Part shown: positions 11,301 through 23,300 of the stretch, piece after piece
Layout: every line of letters starts with the position of its first letter
Position numbering within the stretch: position 1 is the first letter of the stretch
Source: Anticarsia gemmatalis
Lineage: Eukaryota; Arthropoda; Insecta; Lepidoptera; Erebidae
Assembly (NCBI RefSeq): GCF_050436995.1
Contig: NC_134757.1
Location: 4,042,501 to 4,106,500, forward strand
Reading direction: 5' to 3'
DNA length: 64,000 nt
The notes under the pieces: generated by a model
Seen by the model: the letters and a program-made list of their open reading frames with translations, nothing else
The model's database searches: none
What the model was told of the DNA's origin: nothing
Made by a program: the position numbers and the translations under genes

Positions 11301-14300
11301 TATCGCGCACTTCGCCACTGATTCTTCGTTACCCGATACCTGTCAAAAATACACTCATTTTACACTGTTTTAACAGATAAACTTTAGGTTTCAGCATTGC
11401 TTTTAGGTTTTGTCACAAAAAGTACAATTAATCGGATTTTAAGAAAGGGTAAAAATATCTAAACATTAAAAAATAACATGATACTGCGATTTATTATGGC
11501 AAAATTATATCAAAATATAATTTAAGATAACTTACGTCACTATGCCTGGCTAGTTGTTCAAGCGCCTTGGCCGCTAGTTCAGCGGTGGCGCTGATGGAAT
11601 CGTGAGCGTTCGCTTGTTCGAACGCGGCGATCGCTTCGTTCGTCACCTCCAGGGCCGCCTCGCCCGCACACGTCACTAGCCTGCTCGTCTCTGAACATTC
11701 AAAGACAAAGTTAGTATTTTGACAAAAATATTGAATGAGAAAAAGCAGTGACAGCCCGATAGAAAAATCATGTTCGTGTTTTAAAACAGTGCTATAGAGT
11801 AACAAGCCCTATATTTATTTACAATGATGCAGAAAGCTTACCAAAATGAAATTATACTAACGCTTGTCCAAAGCTTTTTGCGCGTCCTCCAACTGTTTCT
11901 TGACGGCCGCTAAATCGGCCTCAAGCACTGTATTGTGTTGCAACAAATCCTGCAATTCACACTCGGCGTTCAATCTCTTAGTCTCCACGTGTTCTAGTCT
12001 ATTTTCCAACATCTATACCACCATAGAGAGATAAAGGAGTACTCAACGCAAGTCGCAAGTTCCAAGCGAATCCAAGAGCGCAGTCCGAAATGCATCCAGC
12101 ATGCACAGCGTTGCAGAAGTTACGTAGACGCAGGAGGAAAAGAAATAAAACATGCGATTTAGATATTGTAACATGCCAATACATAAATATAACGAACTAG
12201 AAGCGTAAGAGAATAGTGAAAATATAGCAACTAATCAAATACACATCGGAATAAGAACAATATCAGAAAACATAGAGTGTAACGGTGAATTACTTTGAAG
12301 ACCACAACCAAGACATATGATTACACGATCGTTTTCACAGCGACACAACACATAATACATTGAACGTCCACCACCAAGTTAATGTTTCAGTTTACTAAGC
12401 GTGTTGATACATGGCCACTCAGACGTCACTGTGTTCCTAACCTGTTTCTCTCGATCTTTCTCAGACAACACTACGTCCATGTCACTTCTCTCTTTTGTCA
12501 CTAGTTTCTGTAGTTCCTCCAAGTCTTCCCTCATTTTCTGTATATTACCCTCAGTCTGACTGATAGTTTCATCTTTTTGAGAAATCTGATTATCATAGAA
12601 CGCTTCTAATTTTTCAATTTTGTCATTTAGCGAAATAATTTCATTGTCTTTGTCCTCTTTCATATGTTTATAATCCAGTTTGAGTTTTTCTATATCATTG
12701 CTTAGTTCAATCGATAAGGATTCTTTTTCGTACTTCAAATCATCATGGCTTTTCTTTAACGTTTCGTAAGATTGGTTGAGTTCAGAGATTTTACTTTCCA
12801 ACACCTATTTAAAAACAATTAGATTAAGGTATCATGTAACTAAAAGACGTCACAAACAAACAACTAGTATTAAACAAACCTCTTTTTCTGAACTAAATTC
12901 GGTAGTAAGTTTTTCTTTTTCAGTTTCTAATTCAACTTTCTGACTAGTGACTTCATTAACTTTGTCATGGAGTTCTCGTAGTTCTTGATTTTTCATCACT
13001 AAATTATTTTCATTAATTTCAACTATCTTTTCATGTTCTTCCTTCAGAGAGAGCAGTTCATTGTTACCTATTTCTATTTCTGCTTGTGATTCTTCCAATT
13101 CTTCTTTAAGCCGAGCGTTGTCTTCTGCTATTTTAGTGACTTCGACATTGAGAGCAATCACTTGTTCGTCTTTCTCAGTTATCATACTTTTCAAACTAGT
13201 GATGATCTCATCTTTACTCTCAGACAAATTGTGTAATTTATCTTTAAGTATTGTTATTTCGTAAGTGTAATCTTTTAACTTATTCTCGTATTGATTCTTT
13301 TGTTCTTCTAAATTGGTTAGTGTTTCATTAAGTTTCACAGTAAGTTCTGTTATTTCAGTAGTTTTAATCTCTATAGTTGTCGTTAGAACAGTAATGTGCT
13401 GGGACAAAGAGTCACTTTCAGATTTTTGTTTATCGCCTAACTCAGACAGTTCATCAATTAGCTTTCTGAGTTCATCAATTTCGTTATTCTTATCTTCTAA
13501 CAATTTCTGTAAATTATCGTTTATATCTTGTATCTCTTGGTTTTTATTATTTTCAAGATCTTTCAGTTTATTTTCGAGGTCCACGATATTTGCCAGTTTC
13601 TCGTCTAATTTTGCTTGGACCTCTTCTTTCTCACTGTGTTCTATTTTAACTTTTCCTAATATATCCTCTTTTTCGGCAATTAATTCAGTTTTTAGCGTCT
13701 CAGAGGACTTTTTATACTCAAGTAATTCATTAACTTGGCCTTGAAGATCGGATATTTCTGTAGTTTTTGATTCAAGTTCTTGTTTTAAGAACTCAAGATT
13801 GTTTAACGCTTCATTGATTTCTGTTTCTTTTTCTTGAAGAGTTTGTTCTAATTCTTCAGTTTTAGAATTGAATTCTTGATACGAATTCTGACGCTGAGCG
13901 GCATGGTCCGATTCAGTGATAATAATTTTCTGTTGTAAACTATCTTTTTCTGATTGTAACTCGTTTATGCGGTTATTCAATCTATCAACTTCCTAGTAAA
14001 TAAAAGCCAATATGAAATGAGTATCACGTACTATGATTGTCATATTGTCATGTTAAAAGGTATATTAGTACAGATTGTTACTTAAGACTTTACGTATTTA
14101 ATAGTACCTACGATTTTACTACAAAGCATTAATTTTTATACACTTTGTATTGATTCATAAACGCAAAACCTTGTCTTTGATTGATAAGCAGACATCCAAA
14201 TTGTGAAATAAAAATATATGCATTACTTTACCTCTATCTTCATATTGCAGCATTGCAGCATACTACCTTTCAAATCACATTATGCTTAAGTTTTTCGTTT

Positions 14301-17300
14301 ACGAATCAACATTATAATAAATATTAGAAAGTTAATTTATGCGCCATGCAAGTCCTATACAAGCAAGCAACTACGCCTATACAACTATCAACTATTTACA
14401 ACATACACCATACTAACCTCTTTTTCTTGCAAATGTTGCTGTTTTAACTCCGCTACCTGACTCAAAGCCGCTTCTCGTTCTTCCACCACCTTCTTATACT
14501 CATCCCCACTCTTCTCCCTAAGTCCTACCAATTCTTCTTTGACTCTTACTAACTCTGCTTCCCTCTCACGTTTCTCTTGTTTAATCCTTTCTAAATTCTC
14601 TGCAGTTTCTTTCAATTCGTTTGTGACTGTGGTTAGTTTTTCTTCTTGTTCTTTAGTGGCAGTCTTATGTTCAATTTCTAGTGCTTCCATTGACGCTCGC
14701 ACTGTTTCCAGTTCAGCCTCCTTTTGTCTGGACTGTTCTAGTTCGGCGCGAAGGTTCGTTATTTGTGCCTTGTAAGCCTCTACTTCTTCGCTCGATGAAG
14801 CGCTCTGTTGCAGTAATTCTACATCCCTATAATTTGGTAAACATGTTAAATATTGTAACTTAACACAGCAGAAATTTGGAAGTTGGTGTATTCAGGGAAA
14901 ACCTAGTTTATGGGTTTATATATAAGAGAAGAATCTCAAAAAAAATTTTTTATCAAATAATGGTTAGAATTAAGAATGTGATTCATCATTAGGTCATCAA
15001 AATTAATTATGAATTGTATTACTTCTCAGGCCTATTTCCAGGAGTAGAAAAAGATGATCCTTGTCCAATAGTAGGCTAGTAATGAGTTACATTTATCCTA
15101 GTAATAATGATAAATAGTTAATGACTTACTTCTGCTTATCATTAAGTTCTTGTTGCAACGCTAACTTGGCACTCTCGTGCTGCGCGGCCGCCGCTCGTAA
15201 GCTCGCTGACAATTTATCCACTTCGGCTTTCTACAACATAAACAATTTACAATAAAAAATAATATTGATTTTAAGGTAACAGGAAAATAATCCAGGCAGC
15301 AGTAGATATTTGTCATTCTTTTCCTGCCCACTGCCAAAATATGTATCAAGGCCGGACTTAAAGCGGAGCGAAGAGAGTTAAGAAAGAGTTGTTCAGCTAC
15401 ACACAATTTGACTAATCGAAATCCATACTAATATTATAAATGCGAAAGTAACTCTGTTTGTCTGTCTGCTACTCAATCACGCCTAAACTACTGAACCAAT
15501 TTGCATGAAATTTGGTATGGAGATATTTTGATACCCGAGAAAGGACATAGGCTACTTTTTGCACCGGGAAAATGACGCATTTCCCGGGAAAATTCAGGTG
15601 GCGGACGAAGTCGCGGGTAAAAGCTAGTATATTTATAATCTAAATAATAATAAATTGATGATTCTTAAACGTAACAAATGGCTTTCGTTAGTCTTTGCAT
15701 GCCTTTATTGGAAAAAAGGCGTCTTATGTTCGTAATTCATAAGTAGATTTTTAAGTTAGCAACACAAACCTGTCTGATTAGAGTAATGTGTTCTTCTCTC
15801 AGTTGTGTGTACGCGCCTTTTAACTTCTGGAACTTCTCGTCTTGTACTTTGGCTTTCTCTTCTGTCTCCGTCAGTTTCTCTACAAAACATAATTTAATAT
15901 GAGTAATTTAGGCAGTAGGTTAAAGATACAGGTCAACATCTAAAATTATGGAACCTAATGTAAGGTTTGTTCTATATTATAAAAATACTATGTGAAGTAA
16001 AGAACACTATGTTAAAAAATATGCCACATTTTTGTTCAAGTAAAAGATAAAGCTAATTTACAGGAAAACATTTTAACAAAATAAAATAACGGTTTGTATT
16101 AATACTTACGTTTAATTTCTGGTGTTTGCACTGATAATATTTCCGCCCTTTGTTTTTCTTCCTCTAATTCTGCCTGTTTACAAAAATATTACATATTATT
16201 ATGACATAATTTATTTTAATCACTTTGCTTCAAGGCACAAATGTTTAATACTAAACTAAGTAAAGTTTATAAAATGGTATAAGATTTCTTTTCCTTTGAA
16301 TAAATTTCTATGTCATAAACGCTGTAAGATGACTTTTTATATCGGAGCAAATCAGGTTGATGCATCTGTAAAGTATACGTATACGTATGTACACGCACTC
16401 CTTATAATGTTTAAAATACATAAGAAAGTATCAATGCAATTAAACTATGCTCGGGGTCTAACATGTTCGTTGCAAAACTTGATTGACTTGATCTTTGCAA
16501 GACTTACCTTAGCACTGTGTAGTTGTGACTCTAGCCTCGTACAATGCTCCTTCATGGATCCTAGCATTGTGTTCCTTTCTTGTACCAGTTGAGACACTTC
16601 TGACCTATTTGAACAAGATTTTATAAGAATAAGGTATTTAGTGTACATATTTAATTTGCAAAATTCACTATTACTTCAGGTAACTATCGCAGAGTAACTT
16701 TTAAAGTATCTATTTATAGTTATTTGTACCTCATTCTCTTCAGTTCATTTTGCAAGTGATCGATAAGTCTATCTCGTTCTACGATGGGGTCGGGCTGTGG
16801 AGACGGCGTTGGTCGAGCTTCGAAGTCTTCCATGGGTTCTGAAGGAGCCTGGAAAATAAGTCAAAGTTCATTCATTCATCGCATGGTTAATGGTCAACCT
16901 AGTGTTAAAGTTGGTCAAGCTGCCTGAAGGCTTTTGATATGACTTAACGACTGCTCTTAAAAGGCAACAACCGAAACCGACTTTGGCGTGCCCTCCGAAG
17001 CACGGTGAGGATCAGTTTGCCATTACAGTATAATTCACTGTCTTAGAAGCGTCAGCAATAATTATTAGCTCCACTGAAAATTCAATTATATTTGTACAGT
17101 TATTCTCTAGTTCTTGTAAAACTTTAAATAAAATGTAGTGGTATACCTGGCTCATAGTGTCGGAGGTGTCAATGAGAGAGCCGACGGAGTCTACTTCATC
17201 AGGCGGCGGCTCCGGTATAGACACCACCGGCGTCACGTATGTGCCGAAGTCACTCTGTGAAATAAACATTTTAAAATTGTAATACATCTACAAACAACAT

Positions 17301-20300
17301 GAAGATGAAATGAAAGACAATTCGCTTAGTTAAGTTAAATAGGATGTGAGGTAAATTTAACTAAATCAAAATCAGGTTATCTATCCTCATAACAATCAAG
17401 TTAAATAGGTAATGGGTAAATTGTCAAAATCATATGATATCTATCCTTATAACAATTGTAAATAAATAGAGTCAAATTAATTTTGGAATTGATTGACATA
17501 CAGGAAGGAAAGAGGGGAAGCCTTTGCCCAGCAGTGGGACACATTAAGCGCTAACAAAAAAAAATTGAATTTCATGTCATTAAAATTTTTTGATATAACA
17601 GCTTTTTAGCTGAAAATAGTACCTGTAGTAAGAAGTTAGGTGGGTTGGTGGGTAGTACGGGCAATGTGAGTAGGTTCCTGTAGTATTGCAGACTGCTAGC
17701 GTGCTTGTAGAACGAGCTCAGCTTCTTAAACTGTTGCCGGAACCTGATGGACGGGCGACATTAATAAATAACAAAAAATAAATTGCTCAATGTGTTGCTA
17801 GCTGCAATACTCGAGAACTGCCCGATTTGTGCACTAAAAACACATTTAGTATTTATCTTATTTCTTCAATATTTGGCTAATTTATTTTAACGTAGTACGC
17901 TAGAAAATGGAAAACAGTTCCTACAGAAATAAAAAAAAACATTTATTGAAAAAAAACTTTTAACTGTACATCTGCTACATTGTAAGCAGAATATTTAAAC
18001 CTTTGCTTTAACATGAGGAAGCAAAAAGGAGCAGAGTATACGAGAATAAGCGTTAGTTGACCTCTCGCGGTGTCCGGAGAGCGTGTCGGGCGGCAGCGCG
18101 GCGTGCAGGCGGAACAGCAGGCGCACGTTGCAGTCGTACACCTGCGACGCGTCCTGCGCGCACGGGATCAGCGCCGCCAGCCGGCACTGCCCGCTCGCCG
18201 TCATCGAGTTCGCGCGAGCGTTGCCCAGGCTGTCGAACACTACACCAACAATATTTCTTTAATAACTACCCAACTAGCACACAAGCGCTATAACAAGCTG
18301 CACAATGGCCGGTTAAAGGATTTTTATAACGCCTTAGGCTCCTTAGTAAGAAGTATAGTGGTTCTATAAGCGGCTACAGATCTCTTGTAGCGTCAAATAG
18401 GCCCATACTGTCCAGCTTATAGCTCTAAATTGGATCTACAGTGGTCGTAAATAGTAATTATAATAGCACGTAGTATAGTAGTAATACAGGAGCGCTAAAA
18501 TAAGATGAAGGTGGTATAATCGCGCTACAAGAGATTTTTCGCAGCTTCGTGGCGCTTACCAGCTGTTGTACAGAGGTGGTTAGCGCCACGAGCGTTCGAA
18601 AAAGCTCCTGCAGCGCGATTATACCACCTTTACCTTATTTTAGCGCTACTGTGTAACGGTTATAAATGCTAACGCTCTAAATTAGTAATATGGTCGGTTT
18701 ATTATGGTGTAAACTAAATATATTGTATTAAAATGAATCATCAGTGACAAATGAGGAGACATTTTATTTTTACGGATTGGATTATGAAAATAACAAGTAG
18801 TCTATCGCTTTTATTTCTTTGTGTACGTGATATGAAAGTGCGAGTTCCAGTTTGCTGTCAATATATATGTATATTATCGTCAATATTTTCATGCGCCCTC
18901 AAAGTATTCAGTTTTAAATGCAAAAATTATATAGATATGTGGATTTGGAAATTGTATTTTGAACATAAATAAGACTTTGAGGGTTACAGATAGTTTAATT
19001 AGGGTTATAGGTAATAAAAAATGATTTTAATTATGTTAACGTTACCAGGCTATAGATTTATATGATCTTCAAAAGATCGAAATAACCTCAAAAAATATGT
19101 TTACCAAATGCTGTAATGGCGTCTCGATCAAGCACCTCTCAGAGTTGGTTACATCTGCTCTAGCGGCTTAAGCTGTACAAAGGCTCTAGTGTTTGCTGTT
19201 GTAGACCTCAAGGTTCTGCAGTTGTGGCATAGGAGTGCTTCCATATAATTGTTTTGGTCGCACACCAGCATTTTACTCGTACTTTTAGGGGTCAGTCGTT
19301 GAATATTAAAATAAAATATTTATTTTATTTTATTTTATTTTATTTTATTTTATTTTATTTTATTTTATTTTATTTTATTTTATTTTATTTTATTTTATTT
19401 TATTTTATTTTATTTTATTTTATTTTATTTTATTTTATTTTATTTTATTTTATTTTATTTTATTTTATTTTATTTTATTTTATCACAGCACAGAAGCCAT
19501 ATAAATATCTGATATAACGCTCAAGGCGCTATTAAAGACCTACGCAACTCTTTTATAGATGAGTAATACACTAGCCCTAAAAAAATCTGTTATAGAACCT
19601 AAGGCATTACAAAAAGCTTATTTACGCTCTTGAGCGCTATAAGCGCAACGCATAACTCCGTTTAAACTCCTTTATCTCCTAAAGGCCCCTTATACAGTTA
19701 ACGGTGTTATAGAAGATTCCATTAACTCAGTTATACTTCCCTAGGCTGTCTAGCGATGCAATTACATGCTCATATATCACTATAAGTCATTAGTTTCCTA
19801 CTAAACGGCTACTGTCCCGCCTAGCTGTTAAAGGGTTTTTTAAATAGCTAGTATACAACTTATAGAGAATTGTACAGCATTTGAACGACTCTTATGCAAC
19901 TATCAGGCTGTATAACGACTGTATAAGCAGCTTGTGTGCTAGTTGGGTAGTATTAACTAGTCAAATGAGTTGTAGATATGTATAAATAACTTTTAATAAT
20001 GTTGAAATTTTTAAGATCTTCTTGGTCTATCCTCCTTTAAAATGGGATAAGGAAATATTTTGACACGGAAGAGGTTATTGGCTAGTTTTTTTTTCTAAAT
20101 TCAACTGCTGTGTGGATGAAGATGAAACATTGAACGGCGACGATCGAACGATTGACGGAATTGGCGGCTGTGAACCGATTTTCAAATAAAATAACTATAG
20201 AGAAGGCATCTTTTTAAATTTTTCCCAAAAACCGTTTTCCTACCAAAATTACCCATACAGTGCCTAATATGTTTAAGGTACTACACAAAAACTATTAAAG

Positions 20301-23300
20301 GAACGAAGTTCCTGAATTGTTAATATAAACGCGGTGTGAGAGGAAGTGCATTTTTCGCTAATTTTAAATTGAACAATAAATAACTTCTTTATTGTAACGA
20401 TGTTACAATAAACTCGAACTTACCTGCCGCTTGTAAGTTGAGGATTTCTTCCATATAGTCGAATAACTCCACACATAGCTGGAAACTGAAACAAAAAGCG
20501 AAACCTTAAAATACAGTTCAACGTAAGGATACATTAAAGCGGTCGTACGACGGTATACATATAAATAATTATATTCTATCCAATGGGTGTGCACTATATG
20601 TACACAAGTACATTCTTTACTCCATCACTCCTATGGCCCAGCGGGCCGGATAACCGTCACTACCGGAGAGAGATCAGGCGCAGGACCTACGGCTTTACGT
20701 GCTCTCCAAGGCTAGTATGTAGAGGTAAGTAAGTCATCAAAGACATGATTATGTAAAGGTGTTCTTGAAGATAACTTACTAGTTATTGACATCGTTCTCA
20801 GCGATGGCATCTAGTTCGTCGGCGGTGAGCTGCAGGTTGCCGGGGAACCGAGGGTTGCGCGAGTGGAACTTCAGTTTACACACCAGCAGGTTGCAGTACA
20901 GGTGGACTAACTTGCCGTAACCTTCGCGTAAATGTACCTGGTGGAAGGAAAACTCTAATAAACAGATTGTATAAAAACAGATTGAGATTTTTCCCACTTC
21001 TGGACAAGAATCTCCTCCCAAGTTGAGGGAGGGATTAGGTCTTGAGCTGTGGTGGACAATATTTAATAAAAATCCTCGTACGTAACTTTTGATTAACAAT
21101 GGTATATTGTGGTAAAGATTAGAAAGTTAATAACTATCTATGCCCATAGGAACATAAAAAAATGCGTTCTGAATTCCCTTCAAATATAACTTCATCTTAA
21201 GAATTCAGTTTTCACTATACTAGTACACAAGTTATTTAGGTTGCCTAAGCTAGTTGCTGTAAAAAATGTTGGCAGCCGTGCCCAATATCCATTCATAAAG
21301 ACTAAAATAAAAAATGTACTAGTTTTTCCGTTATCAAACATTTTTTGCAACACATTGTGTAATGTTTTTTGCTAATCCGACGTAACTTAAATTCCATTAA
21401 AACGTGAAGGTTAAAAACGTGATACCGTTTTATGAGAGCGAAGTAACCTGCCGTCAACGAACTATAGAGTTATGAAATACAAAGACACCAATCATAGCCC
21501 TATGAATGTAATAATACAGTTCATAGTTGAGTAAACCTATTCAAAATCTGTCCGGTTTTTTTTTTCTATTGAGAGAGTATAGGCAAAAGGGAGTAATTAT
21601 GTAAGGCCATTTTCATCATACATAACATCATGATAATAAAAACGAATACTTTAAAGTCATATTATTTCGAAAGTCACATGACTCGGGTCCTGTGATTCTA
21701 TTGGCCTGGAAACATTAAATTGAAGTGACTTATATGAAGGTATCTTACATACTATTTTATATACTTCCCAAGGAGGGTTGGCGTTAGCAGGTTATAAAAA
21801 CATCAGCCAAATCCCTAGACAGCATGCTTTTGAGAAAGAGAACATGCTCTACCATCCCCAAATAATGTGGGATAAGAACAATACCAAGAAGACTTATCCT
21901 AAATACGGATTTTCTTTAGCTTTTATATCTACGATATCCTTACCCATAGCTTGCCCAAGTTCTCGATCATGCCAATATGTCGCTGCGAGTCGTCCAGGCA
22001 GGCGGGGTGCCCCTCGCGTAGCAGTTTGTGTGTCACGTGGCAGAACTTCCATGCCACGATGCGGTTGTCCTGGATCGGTAGCCGGATTGCCACCATCTAT
22101 ACACAAGGGACAAAATCATAATAATTGAGTAAAGGTAACTTAACAGTAAAGGTCAACTATTATCTGTGATCACAATGAATCATTTAGTTTAGTTTGTTCT
22201 GTATGGGAATTTCCCTCCCTGTGCAATGTTAGCAGTAACCATATAAGCCTTTGGAGTTTTAGAGCCCTTTCATCATGCTTTCCTCGCTATTAAACAGATT
22301 TTTCAGGCGACTATCTAAAATAAAGACTTATACAATCTCTAAGAATCTTCCGTTTCGCTTTCAATTCTTTCGGTTAATGTAAAGAAATCAATTGGCAATT
22401 ACGAAAGAAACCATGCAGTCTTAATAAAAAAAAGTATTTGTGCAAATACTACTCTAAATATTAGTTGAATGACCCGTCGCGTGATAATTTGTCAGTCACA
22501 AAACTCATAAACGATGTTTGCAGACAAGACCGTACTGAGCGCGATCATACTAAGCCGTTAACAAAGGCACTAACCCCCGATTTTTGAGGTACGTAGCGGT
22601 AGTTTATCCATTCAATAGCGTTTAAACTAATATAGAAAAACCCTATTGAAAAGATAAACTACCGCTAAATGTACCTCAGAAACCGGCGGTAATACCCGTA
22701 GATTCCAACCGTCTGTCAAACTACTTAATCGTGAATTATGTTCATAAAGTACAGGATAAATAATTCGCCATTTAAATTTCAAATTACTCGGTTGGTTATC
22801 TGAAGTATGATTACGATCTTTAATCGAAAAATGTGAGATAATTATAAGTACTATCACGTTTTTGGATAAAATATCGAAGATTATAAAACTGATCGTTGAA
22901 AATTGACATAGTCCTTATTGAAAACTGCGAAATTTCTTTTACCGCTATCCCGATGCGATTTTTACATGGAGACGTTTTTGTATCCGTATTCCCATATTCA
23001 ACCAAATCTTAAACATTTTAGGGCATTTGTAATAATGTTTCATTCTTACCCAATAAGTGATGGCGCTCTGCTCCTGGAAGGTGCCGATGATAGTGCTTCG
23101 AACATGTTTCTCTTTGACTGGGGTCTCGATTGCGTTGATCGCCTTCTGTATGGCTAGTGTCTGCAATAAACCACAACACTATTAGATAATATACTAACTT
23201 AATTGTTTATAAACACGATTTGATGTCATATAATTCTACAAAATATTTTAGTCACCATTCTGGCATTCAAGGAAATATTAAATTAAGTCGGGGAAAAAGT

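Larger units (their letters stand above)
18263..19952. mobile_element. Large foldback/TIR element (1.69 kb) in a Hip1 intron
   Basis: Perfect 21-bp terminal inverted repeats, CTACCCAACTAGCACACAAG+C at 18266-18286 and its complement at 19930-19950. TTAA tetranucleotides lie just outside (18259-18262 and 19953-19956) and may be a target duplication. The interior has no open frame of note. It is dense in short GCGCTATAA/TTATAG words, and carries a 157-bp internal palindrome and a (TATTT)n array. The left end is 23 bp from the acceptor of Hip1 exon 18062-18239. The superfamily is uncertain: TTAA would suggest piggyBac, but the termini do not start CCC. Confidence 0.7.

Noticed and set aside
13061..13744. 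Plus-strand open frames (67 and 143 codons) opposite the Hip1 coiled coil
   Set aside because: Serine/Leu-rich shadows of the Glu/Lys-rich minus-strand exon; no independent splice or family support.
19254..19517. 87-codon open frame of repeated Phe-Ile-Leu-Tyr
   Set aside because: It is a translation of the (TATTT)n microsatellite, not a gene.
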